This document shows, piece after piece, positions 1-8,590 of a DNA stretch of 43,438 bases. The notes beneath the pieces were generated by a model. It did not search any database. It was not told the origin of the DNA and saw only the letters and a program-made list of their open reading frames with translations. The number at the start of each line of letters is the position of its first letter. Within the stretch, counting starts at the first letter, position 1. Both the position numbers and the translations under genes were made by a program. Origin of the DNA: Bacteroidales bacterium (lineage in GTDB: Bacteria > Bacteroidota > Bacteroidia > Bacteroidales > F082); contig JANJXG010000104.1 in the NCBI GenBank assembly GCA_024709145.1, positions 1 to 43,438 on the forward strand, read 5' to 3'.

Positions 1-300
1 CCACCAAGAGTCTTGCTTCTTTTTGACTACAATCAGTTTTCTGAGGATAGTACCGTGAACATCGATTTTTATAGCAGTTCTTCCGATGCAAATATTATAA
101 AGTGTGAAGTTTTTTTAAACGACACTTTATGGCTGGTAAAAAACCAACCTTACTTCCGCTTTACGATTGACTCCATTCGCACTGGCATCCACAGGGTGTG
201 GGGTCGCGTTGAAGACTCTCGATCACAAATTGCTGTTTCCGATACCATCGTTTTCGTCATCCCCGAAAACACTCTCAATGGGAGTCCTTGCCTGCCTTAA
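1..300 (+). CDS. C-terminal end of a secreted protein with a bacterial Ig-like domain (5' truncated by window edge)
   Basis: The reading frame is open from base 1 and stops at 298-300, so only about the last 99 residues of a larger protein are present. The visible part reads as one beta-sandwich module. It begins with a hydrophobic strand, then gives a pattern of the type 'S..A.I.K.EVFLN...L', then 'PY.F.I..I..G.H...GRVEDS', then 'SDTIVF'. This spacing is typical of Big_9/Ig_17-like domains that occur in repeats in secreted Bacteroidota proteins. No T9SS or lipoprotein signal can be judged, because the N-terminus lies outside and the C-terminus ends soon after the domain. Family assignment is by pattern only; the role of the full protein is unknown. 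Confidence 0.6.
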   Translation, partial: PPRVLLLFDYNQFSEDSTVNIDFYSSSSDANIIKCEVFLNDTLWLVKNQPYFRFTIDSIRTGIHRVWGRVEDSRSQIAVSDTIVFVIPENTLNGSPCLP

Positions 301-484
301 TCGCAGCTATTTCTTATTTTCACCATTTCGTTGATTGTTAAGCTTTCGACTATCTGGAATGCGTATCTGCCGTGTTTGTATCAGCTTAACTAATTTTTTA
401 ATCGTTGTTTAAACTGTGATGTTACTGTGATAAAAGACGAAAAGTGATGGTCATCTAATCAAATCCTTTCTATTAAAAATCAAA

Positions 485-517
485 AAAAATAGCCCAAATC
501 TATTTGGAGATTTGGGC
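485..517 (-). terminator. Rho-independent terminator of the ferritin gene
   Basis: A perfect 10-bp stem (gcccaaatct at 492-501 with agatttgggc at 508-517) closes a 6-base loop. Read on the minus strand the stem is followed at once by a run of eight T within about ten bases. It lies about 25 bases beyond the ferritin stop codon. The plus-strand side also ends in a shorter T run (518-524), so it may work in both directions and also stop the gene ending at 300. The rest of 301-541 holds nothing recognisable. Confidence 0.85.
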
Positions 518-541
518 TTCTTTTGCTTTTAAAGCTCGGCT

Positions 542-1057
542 TTATTCCGCCGCAGGTGCGGGCGCAGCAGCGGCCATGGCACCCAATTCTTTGTCGATAT
601 GAAACATGCCACCCTTTTCATTTCCGATCAGGTTGATCTTATCCAGGATGGTGGCCATGGTGCTTTCTTCTTCAATCTGTTCGTTGATATACCACTGAAG
701 AAAGTTGCCGGTGGTATAATCTTTTTCGCTCAGCGTCACTTCATACAGGTCGTTGATAGAGGCGGTGATGTATTGTTCGTGCTCCATCACCTGTTTGAAG
801 ACGTGATTCAGGCTTTCAAAATGGTTTTCGGGTGCGGTGAGGGCCATCAGAGCGGCCTTTCCGCCCCTGTCGTTTACATAATGAACAAGTTTAAGCTGGT
901 GCATTCGTTCTTCATCAGCCTGGCGGTAAAGGAAAGCGGCAGCCCCCGGATAGCCATTGGATTCACACCAGATAGCCATGGATAAATACAGTCGCGAAGA
1001 AAATTCCTCGCGTTTAATCTGTTCGTTGATTGCGGATTCTACGGTCTTTTTAATCAT
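542..1057 (-). CDS. ftnA: Bacterial ferritin (iron storage, FtnA-like)
   Basis: This 171-residue protein aligns along its length with E. coli FtnA. It would oxidise Fe(II) and store it as a ferric core in a cytoplasmic 24-mer. The ferroxidase residues are visible: E17, E50 and H53 of the A site (DEERMHQ), then E94, Q127 and E130. The late motif of the family, FHIDKEL, is present. After it comes an unusual Ala/Pro-rich tail of about a dozen residues. No haem-ligand methionine of the bacterioferritin type is evident, so haem-free ferritin is the better call. The gene follows atpG on the same strand with a 66-base gap and no convincing terminator between them, so some read-through from the ATP synthase operon is possible. 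A strong terminator follows it. Confidence 0.95.
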   Translation of the reverse strand: MIKKTVESAINEQIKREEFSSRLYLSMAIWCESNGYPGAAAFLYRQADEERMHQLKLVHYVNDRGGKAALMALTAPENHFESLNHVFKQVMEHEQYITASINDLYEVTLSEKDYTTGNFLQWYINEQIEEESTMATILDKINLIGNEKGGMFHIDKELGAMAAAAPAPAAE

Positions 1058-1123
1058 GGTTTTGTATTTTAAATTGTCTTTAGAAGAAACAATTTACTGT
1101 GTCTTTGGTTCAATCCAATTGTT

Positions 1124-2005
1124 CTAGCCCAATGCATTGGCACCACCCACAATCTCGAGGATTTCTTTGGTGATGGCAGCCTGACGGGCCTTGTTGTAGC
1201 TAAGCTTAAGCTCTTTGAGCATTTCCGAAGCGTTGTCGGTTGCCTTGTGCATGGCAATCATACGGGCGCCATGTTCGGCTGCAAAGCTGTCGAGAAGCAT
1301 CTTGTACACTTGCATTTTCAAAATACGGGGCACCAACACATCAATGATAACTTGCTTACCCGGTTCAAAAATGTATTCAGTTTGATTCCAGTTGTCGTCT
1401 TCATTGCCCTCGGGCAGCGTAACAGGCAGAAATTGCTCTTCTGTCAGCACCTGATTGCCTGCATTGCGAAACTGGTTGTAGACAAAAATAATTTTGTCAA
1501 ACCGGGCCTCTTCAAACTGCTGCATCAATTTTTCGGCAACTGGTGCAACAGTATTGAAATTGAGATGATCGAAGATGTGGATGTCAGAACCAATGATGTT
1601 GTATCTGCGGTTTCTGAAAAACTCTTCTCCTTTTTTACCGATACAAAACAACGACACCTTACCGGCGGCATGCTGAGTTGCGTAGTTTTCGCTGATGAGT
1701 TTTGCAGTGTAACGGATGATATTGGTGTTGAAAGCACCGCATAGACCCCTGTTGGAAGTCACAGGGATGATCAGGATGTTTTCTTCTGGCCGCACTGCAG
1801 TGTACTTGTCCTGACCTGTATTGGCCAGACTGCCTGAAAGGTTCTGCAGCAATTCACGCAACTTGGCAGCATAGGGGCGCATGGTGGTGATGGCATTCTG
1901 TGCTTTGCGCAGCTTGGATGCAGCCACCATTTTCATGGCACTCGTGATCTGACGCGTGCTGTTGACCGATTCGATCCTGGTTCTTACTTCTTTGAGGTTT
2001 GGCAT
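1124..2005 (-). CDS. atpG: ATP synthase F1 gamma subunit
   Basis: This is the 293-residue central stalk subunit of F1, which rotates inside the alpha3-beta3 ring and couples proton flow to ATP formation. Both ends of the family are plain. The N-terminal helix has 'IESVNSTRQITSAMKMVAASKLRKAQ'-like content, and the C-terminal helix is of the 'YNKARQAAITKEILEIVGGA' type. The middle contains the expected Rossmann-like part with 'SNRGLCGAFN'. Length is normal for the family. The ATG at 2005 is 25 bases from the atpA stop. It is the last gene of the B-E-F-H-A-G run. Confidence 0.97.
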   Translation of the reverse strand: MPNLKEVRTRIESVNSTRQITSAMKMVAASKLRKAQNAITTMRPYAAKLRELLQNLSGSLANTGQDKYTAVRPEENILIIPVTSNRGLCGAFNTNIIRYTAKLISENYATQHAAGKVSLFCIGKKGEEFFRNRRYNIIGSDIHIFDHLNFNTVAPVAEKLMQQFEEARFDKIIFVYNQFRNAGNQVLTEEQFLPVTLPEGNEDDNWNQTEYIFEPGKQVIIDVLVPRILKMQVYKMLLDSFAAEHGARMIAMHKATDNASEMLKELKLSYNKARQAAITKEILEIVGGANALG

Positions 2006-2030
2006 GCTTTATTGCTTTGAAACCAGTATG

Positions 2031-3614
2031 TTATGATTCATAAGTGCTGGCAACAGCCTGTGCAACCTCTTTCAACCGGGCAACGATCTGATCATCGTAT
2101 TTTCCGGATTTGAGGGCCTTCAGCAGATCAGCATGTTTCTCATCGAGTTCGTGAAGAAACGATGTCTGAAACTTATTCACCGATTTGATAGGGATGTTGC
2201 GCAGCAGATTGTTCGTTCCACAGAAGATGATGGCAATCTGATGTTCCACCGTGAGAGGGCTGTATTGGGCCTGTTTCAGAATTTCAAGGTTGCGCTTTCC
2301 TTTTTCAAGCACGGCCATGGTAGCAGCATCGAGGTCGGAACCAAATTTGGAAAAGGCTTCGAGCTCTCTGAACTGTGCCTGGTCGAGTTTCAGGGTGCCG
2401 GCAACTTTCTTCATCGACTTGATCTGGGCATTACCACCAACGCGGCTTACCGAGATACCCACGTTGATGGCGGGTCTGATACCGGAGTTAAAGAGGTTTG
2501 TTTCGAGGAAGATCTGTCCGTCGGTGATTGAAATCACATTGGTGGGGATGTAGGCCGAAACGTCGCCGGCCTGAGTTTCGATAATGGGCAGTGCAGTGAG
2601 CGATCCGCCACCTTTCACTAAAGGTTTGAGGCTTTCGGGCAAATCGTTCATATTGCGTGCAATCTCATCGGAGTTGATGACTTTGGCAGCCCTTTCGAGC
2701 AGGCGTGAATGGAGATAAAAAACATCGCCGGGGTAGGCTTCCCTTCCCGGTGGACGGCGAAGCAGCAGCGAAACTTCACGGTATGCCACAGCTTGTTTCG
2801 ACAAGTCGTCGTAGATTACCAGCGCCGGACGACCTGTGTCGCGGAAAAATTCGCCAATCGCTGCACCTGCAAAGGGAGCATAAAACTGCATGGCGGCAGG
2901 GTCGGAAGCGGTGGCTGAGATGATGACGGTATAGGCCATAGCGCCGTTGTCTTCCAGTGTTTTTTGGATATTGGCAACGGTTGAACCTTTTTGTCCGATA
3001 GCTACATAGATGCAGAATACAGCTTCGCCGCGTTCGTAAAACTCCTTTTGATTGATAATGGTATCGATGGCAATGGCAGTTTTCCCGGTCTGACGGTCGC
3101 CGATGATCAGCTCACGTTGTCCGCGACCGATCGGAATCATCGCGTCTATGGCTTTGATACCGGTTTGCAAGGGCTCATTTACAGGTTGTCGGAAAATAAC
3201 ACCCGGAGCTTTGCGTTCCAAAGGCATTTCATAGGTGGTTCCGGTTATTTCGCCTTTGCCGTCGATGGGTTGACCGAGCGTGTTGATCACACGGCCCAGC
3301 ATTCCTTCGCCCACATTGATGGAAGCGATGCGTTTGGTTCTTTTCACCGAATCGCCTTCGTGAATGCCGCCACTGCTGCCCAGGAGCACGATACCGACAT
3401 TGTCTTCTTCGAGGTTGAGCACAATGCCCTGAAGGCCGGTTTTCTCAAATTCAACCAGCTCGCCTGATTCTGCATTTCCAAGGCCGTAAACACGGGCAAT
3501 GCCGTCGCCAATTTGTAATACAGAACCCACTTCTTCCAAAACCGCATCGGTTTTGAATCCGGCCAGTTCTTTGCGCAGTATTGCTGATACCTCAGCGGGT
3601 TTAATTGCTGCCAT
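2031..3614 (-). CDS. atpA: ATP synthase F1 alpha subunit
   Basis: This 527-residue protein is the non-catalytic nucleotide-binding subunit of F1. The P-loop GDRQTGKT is at residues 172-179. The later signature '[29 protein letters not shown]' is present in full. The beta-barrel N-terminal domain covers about residues 1-95 and the helical C-terminal domain about 380-527. Length and motifs are ordinary. It sits 17 bases after atpH and 25 bases before atpG on the same strand. The partner catalytic beta subunit (atpD) is not in the window. Confidence 0.98.
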   Translation of the reverse strand: MAAIKPAEVSAILRKELAGFKTDAVLEEVGSVLQIGDGIARVYGLGNAESGELVEFEKTGLQGIVLNLEEDNVGIVLLGSSGGIHEGDSVKRTKRIASINVGEGMLGRVINTLGQPIDGKGEITGTTYEMPLERKAPGVIFRQPVNEPLQTGIKAIDAMIPIGRGQRELIIGDRQTGKTAIAIDTIINQKEFYERGEAVFCIYVAIGQKGSTVANIQKTLEDNGAMAYTVIISATASDPAAMQFYAPFAGAAIGEFFRDTGRPALVIYDDLSKQAVAYREVSLLLRRPPGREAYPGDVFYLHSRLLERAAKVINSDEIARNMNDLPESLKPLVKGGGSLTALPIIETQAGDVSAYIPTNVISITDGQIFLETNLFNSGIRPAINVGISVSRVGGNAQIKSMKKVAGTLKLDQAQFRELEAFSKFGSDLDAATMAVLEKGKRNLEILKQAQYSPLTVEHQIAIIFCGTNNLLRNIPIKSVNKFQTSFLHELDEKHADLLKALKSGKYDDQIVARLKEVAQAVASTYES

Positions 3615-3631
3615 AATCTATCTTGTTGTCG

Positions 3632-4189
3632 TTAGAAACGTTTTATATACAGGTTTTTATCAAACTCTTTGTGAAGTTTGGCGATGATGTTGCTGATGGT
3701 GGCATCAAGCAGGTAATCATTGATTTTTAGTTTAAAACCTCCGATAATCCCGGGGTTGGTAGAGGTGCGGAAAAGGAGTTTTTTGTCGGAGCCTTGTTTT
3801 ACGAGGGCTGCAATGGTATTTTTAATGCTTTCGTCAGCTGGATAAGCCGTAACGAGTTCAGCGACAGCTATGTTGTTGTGCTCAAGGTAAAGCATTTGAT
3901 ATTGCAGGGCGATTTCAGGTATTTGTTGTTCCCTGCCTTTACGGATCAGCACAGCGAAAAATTTGAGGCTTAAGGCACTGATGTGTTCACCAAAGAGGTG
4001 TTGCATGATGCTCAGCTTCTTTGACGGTGTGATGAGTGGATTGCTCATTACGCGGCGAAGCTCACGGTTTTCGTCCATCACGGCTGCGATTATTTCCATA
4101 TCGGCATGCACGGCATCGGACGTTTTTTCGAGGATGGCCAGCTCAAACAAGGCTTTGGCATAACGCCGGGCTAGAAGGATCTGCTTCAT
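3632..4189 (-). CDS. atpH: ATP synthase F1 delta subunit (stator)
   Basis: This 185-residue protein joins the top of F1 to the peripheral b-stalk. It begins 'RRYAKALFELA', the standard start of the delta/OSCP family. It has the helical N-terminal bundle (about 1-105), with 'FFAVLIRKGR' in its second half, and the C-terminal segment with 'NPGIIGGFKLKINDYLLDATI', the family's hallmark region. It lies 20 bases after atpF and 17 before atpA. Confidence 0.95.
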   Translation of the reverse strand: MKQILLARRYAKALFELAILEKTSDAVHADMEIIAAVMDENRELRRVMSNPLITPSKKLSIMQHLFGEHISALSLKFFAVLIRKGREQQIPEIALQYQMLYLEHNNIAVAELVTAYPADESIKNTIAALVKQGSDKKLLFRTSTNPGIIGGFKLKINDYLLDATISNIIAKLHKEFDKNLYIKRF

Positions 4190-4209
4190 TTTTCAGCTGT
4201 TAAGGCTTG

Positions 4210-4704
4210 TTAGTTCAACTGTTTGCTGTCGATCACCCGTTGGATATACTGCTCGTGATCTTTGGGAGTCTGAAGCTTTTCGCGCAGAATCTTTTCCGCT
4301 ACTTCGATTGAAATTTCAGCAATTTGATTTTTAATGTCTATCAAGGCTGCTTTTCTTTCATTTTCTATCTGTACCCTGGCGCTTTCCACAATGCGATCGG
4401 CTTCGGCATTGGCTTTCAGTCGGGCCTCATCCAGCATTTTCTCCCTGATTTTGCGCGCTTCATTCATGATTGCCTCGCGCTCCTCCTTGGCTTCTTTGAG
4501 CAAAGCTTCGTTGTCGAGTTTGAGCTTCTTCATTTCTTCCCGCGTCACATCAGCCTGATGTAAGGCATCTTCGATGTGTTGCTCCCTGTCTTTGAGCGAC
4601 TGCAGGATTGATGGCCACACAAATTTTTTGAGGATGAGCAATACCGCGGAAAAGACCACGATCATCCAGAAAATCAGACCCAGGCCGGGATTTACTAATT
4701 CCAT
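4210..4704 (-). CDS. atpF: ATP synthase F0 b subunit (peripheral stalk)
   Basis: This 164-residue protein has the standard b-subunit build. One membrane helix near the N-terminus (about residues 8-27, 'GLIFWMIVVFSAVLLILKKF') is followed by a long charged helix rich in Glu, Lys, Arg and Ala that would form the coiled coil reaching up to F1 delta. It is encoded between atpE and atpH. It is separated from atpE by 90 bases that hold a terminator-like hairpin, so it may be transcribed less than atpE. There is one b gene; no b' copy was seen. Confidence 0.95.
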   Translation of the reverse strand: MELVNPGLGLIFWMIVVFSAVLLILKKFVWPSILQSLKDREQHIEDALHQADVTREEMKKLKLDNEALLKEAKEEREAIMNEARKIREKMLDEARLKANAEADRIVESARVQIENERKAALIDIKNQIAEISIEVAEKILREKLQTPKDHEQYIQRVIDSKQLN

Positions 4705-4744
4705 ATCTCTGTCAGATTATATATTTTGCTACACTAATGTCATG

Positions 4745-4782
4745 AAAAACCTGTGTTGTAACCTTCACGGTTACAGCACAGG
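4745..4782 (-). promoter_or_regulatory. Hairpin with short T run between atpE and atpF, likely partial terminator or mRNA stabiliser
   Basis: Bases 4750-4763 pair with 4769-4782 over 14 positions with one mismatch on the minus strand, around a 5-base loop. On the minus strand the stem is followed directly by five T (4749-4745). It starts 12 bases after the atpE stop and ends about 40 bases before the atpF start. The c subunit is needed in many more copies than b, so a weak terminator here, or a structure that protects the upstream mRNA, would fit the stoichiometry. The structure is seen; its role is inferred. Confidence 0.65.
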
Positions 4783-4794
4783 TGTTGCTGAAGG

Positions 4795-5055
4795 CTATAA
4801 GAATACAATCAGCAGACAAACAACGATCGCGAAGAAAGCAACTCCTTCGATAAGGGCTGCCGACACGATCATGCTTGAACGAATATCGCTTGTTGCTTCA
4901 GGCTGACGGGCAATGGATTCCAAAGCGGCGCGACCGATCTGGCTGATCCCCATGCTGGCTCCGATAACTGAAATGCTGGCGCCTAAGCCGGCAGCCATTT
5001 TAGCGATTGGGGTCAGGTCTGTTGCAACTTGCAACAAGATGGCTAATAATTCCAT
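4795..5055 (-). CDS. atpE: ATP synthase F0 c subunit (rotor ring)
   Basis: This 86-residue hairpin of two membrane helices forms the proton-driven c-ring. The polar loop has the conserved 'ARQPE' (residues 49-53) and the proton-carrying acid is E70 in helix two ('AALIEGVAFF'). The residue after the acid is Gly, not Ser or Thr. The Na+-binding pattern is therefore absent and a proton ring is expected. The first helix is Gly/Ala/Ser-rich as usual. It lies 66 bases after atpB. Confidence 0.96.
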   Translation of the reverse strand: MELLAILLQVATDLTPIAKMAAGLGASISVIGASMGISQIGRAALESIARQPEATSDIRSSMIVSAALIEGVAFFAIVVCLLIVFL

Positions 5056-5121
5056 GATTTTAAGGTATTTGGGTTGATAATTCGAATGATATTCTTTTGT
5101 GTTTTGATGAAAAATTTGCTG

Positions 5122-6237
5122 TTAGTGATGGGCTTCGTGATGTTCTTCATGCTCGTGCTCTTCAACAGCCATACCCAGAAAGATCGACGACAAAAGCGTG
5201 AATACATAAGCCTGAATGAATGCTACCAATAGCTCAAGGAAGTTCATAAAGATCGACATCGTTACCGAGAGTACCGACATACCATAGCCTGCTACCAGGC
5301 TCGTTTGTCCGAATACAAAAATCAAACTGATGAAACCAAGAATAATGATGTGACCGGCGGTTATATTGGCAAACAAACGAATCATCAGAACGAAGGGCTT
5401 GGTGAAAACACCCACGAGCTCAATGATCGGCATCAGTGGTAAAGGCAGCTTGAGCCACCATGGTACACCGGGCGTGTTGAAGATGTGTGCCCAGTAATTT
5501 TTATTTCCCGAAATCAGTGTCATTCCAAAGGTAAAAAGAGCCAGCACGCCGGTCACGGCAATATTGCCGGTGATGTTGGCTCCGGCGGGGAAAATTGGGA
5601 TCAACCCAAGAAGGTTGTTGAAAAAGATAAAAAAGAATACCGTCAGCAGATAGGGTGTAAATCGTTCGTAGTTCTTCTTGCCGATAGTGGCCAGGGCAAT
5701 CTCGTCTCTGACAAAAAGAATCACCGGCTCCACAACCGACTGAAATCCTTTGGGAGCATGCTTTCGGGTTTTCTTGTAGGCTTTGGCAACAGACAAAAAG
5801 ATGAGGATGAGTAGAATGGATGAGATAAATACGGCGAAAACATTTTTTGTCACTGAAAAATCCCAGGGTCTGATGGCTGTTCCATCAGCAGCATAACGCA
5901 CGATTTTACCTTTCAAAGCACCTTCTTTCGCGATCTCAAAACCATGATAGGCGGCATGACCATGCTCAAATTTGCCCGACATAAAAAAATGCCATTTTCC
6001 TTCATCGTAAAGGATTACCGGAAGCGGGATGGTGATGTGGGTGTGACCGATATCAGCAATGTGCCAGTCATAGGCATCAACAATGTGGCTGATGATCATA
6101 TCACCCGGTCTGAATGCCTTCGCCTCGGCAGCTTGCTCTTCATGAACAGCCTCAGAAGCAACGCTTTGCGGGGTATTTATCAGGAGGAAAAAAAATAAAA
6201 GACAGGTAGTGATGTATGCTATCCTTGGTCGTCTCAT
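5122..6237 (-). CDS. atpB: ATP synthase F0 a subunit with signal peptide and periplasmic N-terminal domain
   Basis: This 371-residue protein is the proton-channel subunit beside the c-ring. The essential arginine is R287 in 'MIRLFANITAGH'. The channel core covers about residues 135-355, with 'NNLLGLIPIFP' and 'PIIELVGVFTKPFVL'. Ahead of it lies a signal-peptide-like segment (about 5-28) and a soluble region of roughly 100 residues rich in His and Trp, as found in Bacteroidota AtpB. It is much longer than the 271 residues of E. coli. The C-terminus is a run of His and Glu. It is the first gene of the operon; no atpI was seen upstream. Confidence 0.96.
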   Translation of the reverse strand: MRRPRIAYITTCLLFFFLLINTPQSVASEAVHEEQAAEAKAFRPGDMIISHIVDAYDWHIADIGHTHITIPLPVILYDEGKWHFFMSGKFEHGHAAYHGFEIAKEGALKGKIVRYAADGTAIRPWDFSVTKNVFAVFISSILLILIFLSVAKAYKKTRKHAPKGFQSVVEPVILFVRDEIALATIGKKNYERFTPYLLTVFFFIFFNNLLGLIPIFPAGANITGNIAVTGVLALFTFGMTLISGNKNYWAHIFNTPGVPWWLKLPLPLMPIIELVGVFTKPFVLMIRLFANITAGHIIILGFISLIFVFGQTSLVAGYGMSVLSVTMSIFMNFLELLVAFIQAYVFTLLSSIFLGMAVEEHEHEEHHEAHH

Positions 6238-6406
6238 AATGGCCTGTTATCTAGATCGTGTATTTCTCTGAAATTGGCTGCAATTTTACGCAAAAATCCT
6301 CAGACAGGAAAGCTTTTTCTTAAAAATTTGATTGATAAGCTGTTTGTTTCCCTGCCTTTAAGCTTTTGCGACTTGGCCTAATCTAAAATCTTTCTAAATT
6401 GAGAAA

Positions 6407-6422
6407 GCTTTGTGGACAAAGC
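6407..6422. promoter_or_regulatory. 16-bp dyad in the atpB/lipoprotein divergent region (possible operator)
   Basis: GCTTTGT and ACAAAGC face each other with a two-base spacer, giving a perfect inverted repeat between the divergently read atpB (starts 6237) and the lipoprotein gene (starts 6486). The stem is too short and too tightly spaced to be a hairpin terminator, and it lacks a T run. A protein-binding site is the simplest reading, with no direct support. Confidence 0.25.
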
Positions 6423-6485
6423 ATCGTTTATTTCGTAATTTCATCTTTTTATTTGCCTTAACCACAAAATGAAAAGAAACGAATC

Positions 6486-6983
6486 ATGAAAAGGAACTTA
6501 CTGCTGTTGCTGCTGACGATTTTTCTCCTGTCAGCATGCAGCCAAAAGGCCCGCGAGCTTTCCACAGCCGACGAAACGGAGAAAATAGAAAACCTGCTGG
6601 AGAAGTATATGATTGCCATCGAGAATGAAGATGATGCCAGCATCGAAAATATTTGGGATGTTGGCGACAGTACCATGCTTCTTGGCACCGATTCGCATGA
6701 GCGACTGATGGGTTGGAAAAGCATCAACCAGGCCTATAAAAACCAATTTGGTCTGATCGATGAGACTTTTATCTCCATCCAGGATCAGTTTATCAGGGTG
6801 AGTTGTTCGGGCAAAACAGCCTGGTTTTCTCAAAGGATGAATTACAACTTCATCTACGACAGCATTGCCCGAAGCTATGAAGGAATCCGGTTTACAGGTG
6901 TCCTGCAAAAGAACAAGGATCAGGAATGGAAAATTGTTCAGGGTCACCTGTCTGTTCCAGCTCAGGTTAATATTGGGAAATAG
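6486..6983 (+). CDS. Lipoprotein with SnoaL/NTF2-like (DUF4440-type) domain
   Basis: The 165-residue product has a lipoprotein signal peptide ending LLSAC, so Cys18 would be lipidated. The rest reads as one NTF2-fold domain. A first helix ('IENLLEKYMIAIENEDDASI') is followed by 'GTDSHERLMGWKSI' and a curved sheet. The closing 'WKIVQGHLSVP' strand is typical of SnoaL_3/DUF4440 proteins. Such domains bind small ligands or act as accessory domains; no catalytic residues can be named. It is read away from the ATP synthase operon and ends 7 bases before a convergent gene. Confidence 0.75.
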   Translation: MKRNLLLLLLTIFLLSACSQKARELSTADETEKIENLLEKYMIAIENEDDASIENIWDVGDSTMLLGTDSHERLMGWKSINQAYKNQFGLIDETFISIQDQFIRVSCSGKTAWFSQRMNYNFIYDSIARSYEGIRFTGVLQKNKDQEWKIVQGHLSVPAQVNIGK

Positions 6984-6990
6984 GCTTCGC

Positions 6991-7710
6991 TTACAGCTGA
7001 ATGATCAGGGTGTTGAAGTTTTTTTTGAGCTGACGGTTTTGATTGCCTCTGATGGCAACCCAGATGACGTCGCCCAGCCACAAGGCTACCCCGGCTCCAA
7101 TCAGGATTTCGGCATCGTTGCGAAAAAATTTATTGACAACTTCACCCGAACTCCACATGCGTCCGTCGAAATACCTGGGTTCGGTGCGGTACCTTTGTCC
7201 GGAGGCATAGATCCCGGCCGACAGGAATGCAGCAACCCCCATTGTTCTCATCCAGGGCCTGATACGCTGCCGGGCTGTACTTCCGGTGAAATAGTCACCC
7301 AGGCCGGGGAGCATCAGCGACAGCAAGGCGGCCTCGGTGCCCATACCGAAATAATGGTCTTTGGCTGGTCCTGTGACAACAAAAGGTTGTAGCTGCTTGT
7401 CTGTTTTCCAGCTCGACGGATTGATCTTCCAGCTGATTAGCATGTCGTTGCCACCGCCAAATGAACGCAGGCTGTCAGTGATTTGATTTGCTGGTTTGTA
7501 AATTTGAAAATCCTGATCGTGAAAATAGAGCTGCGGACGAGCCGCCTTGTCACAGCCTTGTCCACTGAGCTCAAAATGCAGGTGCAAGGTGTCGAAACGG
7601 GCACTTAACTGAAGCTCGGCTGCCCTGCAGCGTGTTTGCTGGGCGGTTGTCAATGTTGCCTCTAAACCGAGAAGCAGGAACAAAATGAAAGATCCGAATC
7701 TTGCTGTCAT
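6991..7710 (-). CDS. Exported protein of unknown function with C-terminal membrane segments
   Basis: This 239-residue protein is not a family I can name firmly. It has a signal peptide (about 1-23), then a domain of about 100 residues predicted to be beta-rich ('LHLHFELSGQGC...'). After that comes a Gly-rich hydrophobic stretch 'ALLSLMLPGLGDYF' (about 125-145), like the start of the small DUF5683-type membrane modules, and two probable membrane helices (about 150-170 and 205-220). Its ATG overlaps the stop of the upstream gene by 4 bases (ATGA), so the two are translationally coupled and probably work together in the envelope. Confidence 0.6.
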   Translation of the reverse strand: MTARFGSFILFLLLGLEATLTTAQQTRCRAAELQLSARFDTLHLHFELSGQGCDKAARPQLYFHDQDFQIYKPANQITDSLRSFGGGNDMLISWKINPSSWKTDKQLQPFVVTGPAKDHYFGMGTEAALLSLMLPGLGDYFTGSTARQRIRPWMRTMGVAAFLSAGIYASGQRYRTEPRYFDGRMWSSGEVVNKFFRNDAEILIGAGVALWLGDVIWVAIRGNQNRQLKKNFNTLIIQL

Positions 7711-8504
7711 GAGTTGTAAAAGTTAATGAGATCGATGATATCTTTTGTCCGGTGGAGATTAAGCTTCTTTGATTTTACATAGATTTTCAATCGTTCGTGT
7801 TCCGCTGAAGGAAAGATTTTCAGGATATTCCGATGGCCTTTTTTCAGTGGTTTTGCTTCCTGATGTGGGTCGGATTGGTAGAACAGTCTCTCGACGATGG
7901 CGAATGAAACTTTTTCTTCGTAAGGAAGACCAAGCTGAACATTGGCCTGGGAAGGTCTGGATTTGTTGACACGCAAGGATCGCTGAAGCAAAACACTGAA
8001 CTGACCACGATTGGTTAGTACCTCAAAAAACCCGATTCCGGCGGTGGGTTGTCCCTTACCGCCGGCTACCCAGGGTGTAAAAATGAATAACTGATTCCCC
8101 ATCACCGCCTCCTCGAGTAAGAGAGGTTGGGTGACGAGTAATGAGTCGTTAGCTACAATGGCTTCCATCTCGTTGCGGTGAAGATCGAGCCGGAGCCGGC
8201 CTTCCATCATGCGTCCATCGGCAAACAAAAGATAGCCTTCTCTGAAATCAGGATACAGATAGGGAATCAGGCGGTGTTGAACAGTTTTGTTGAAGGGTTT
8301 GAAATACGTCATCGAAAAAGATTCTGCCCCTCGGGTAACGTAAACAGAGGATTGCTGGGCAAGGATAATCGTTGACGTGAAGAAAAACAGGACTGCAAAG
8401 ATAAAGCCGGAAAAGTGACGTTGGCAGGCCGGCAGCCTTGCTGAATTTGACTTCTGTTGATTCAAATGAATGAGTGTTGATGAAAATAAACGAAGAAACA
8501 CCAT
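7707..8504 (-). CDS. Exported protein of unknown function, coupled to the downstream membrane protein
   Basis: The gene is not recognised. A strong hydrophobic segment ending 'TIILAQQ' looks like a signal peptide. I took the nearest upstream ATG (8504); the frame stays open to an ATG at 8564, and a TTG start closer to the signal is also possible. The mature part is about 215 residues and beta-rich. It has 'GYLLFADGRMMEGRLRLDL', a pattern seen in proteins that report or store a small polar value, and a Lys-rich C-terminus with 'LKIYVKSKKLNLHRTKDIIDLINFY'. It overlaps the next gene by 4 bases. It is divergent from ppa. Confidence 0.55.
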   Translation of the reverse strand: MVFLRLFSSTLIHLNQQKSNSARLPACQRHFSGFIFAVLFFFTSTIILAQQSSVYVTRGAESFSMTYFKPFNKTVQHRLIPYLYPDFREGYLLFADGRMMEGRLRLDLHRNEMEAIVANDSLLVTQPLLLEEAVMGNQLFIFTPWVAGGKGQPTAGIGFFEVLTNRGQFSVLLQRSLRVNKSRPSQANVQLGLPYEEKVSFAIVERLFYQSDPHQEAKPLKKGHRNILKIFPSAEHERLKIYVKSKKLNLHRTKDIIDLINFYNS

Positions 8505-8590
8505 CTGGCAACCTTGATTCCAGGTCGGCCATCCCGACAAAAGTATCAAAATATTCCTTGCCATTCGGGTCGGAAGCCTCCAAAATGCCT

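Noticed and set aside
599-985. Plus-strand frame of 128 codons opposite ferritin
   Set aside because: Shadow of the ferritin gene on the opposite strand; no family pattern.
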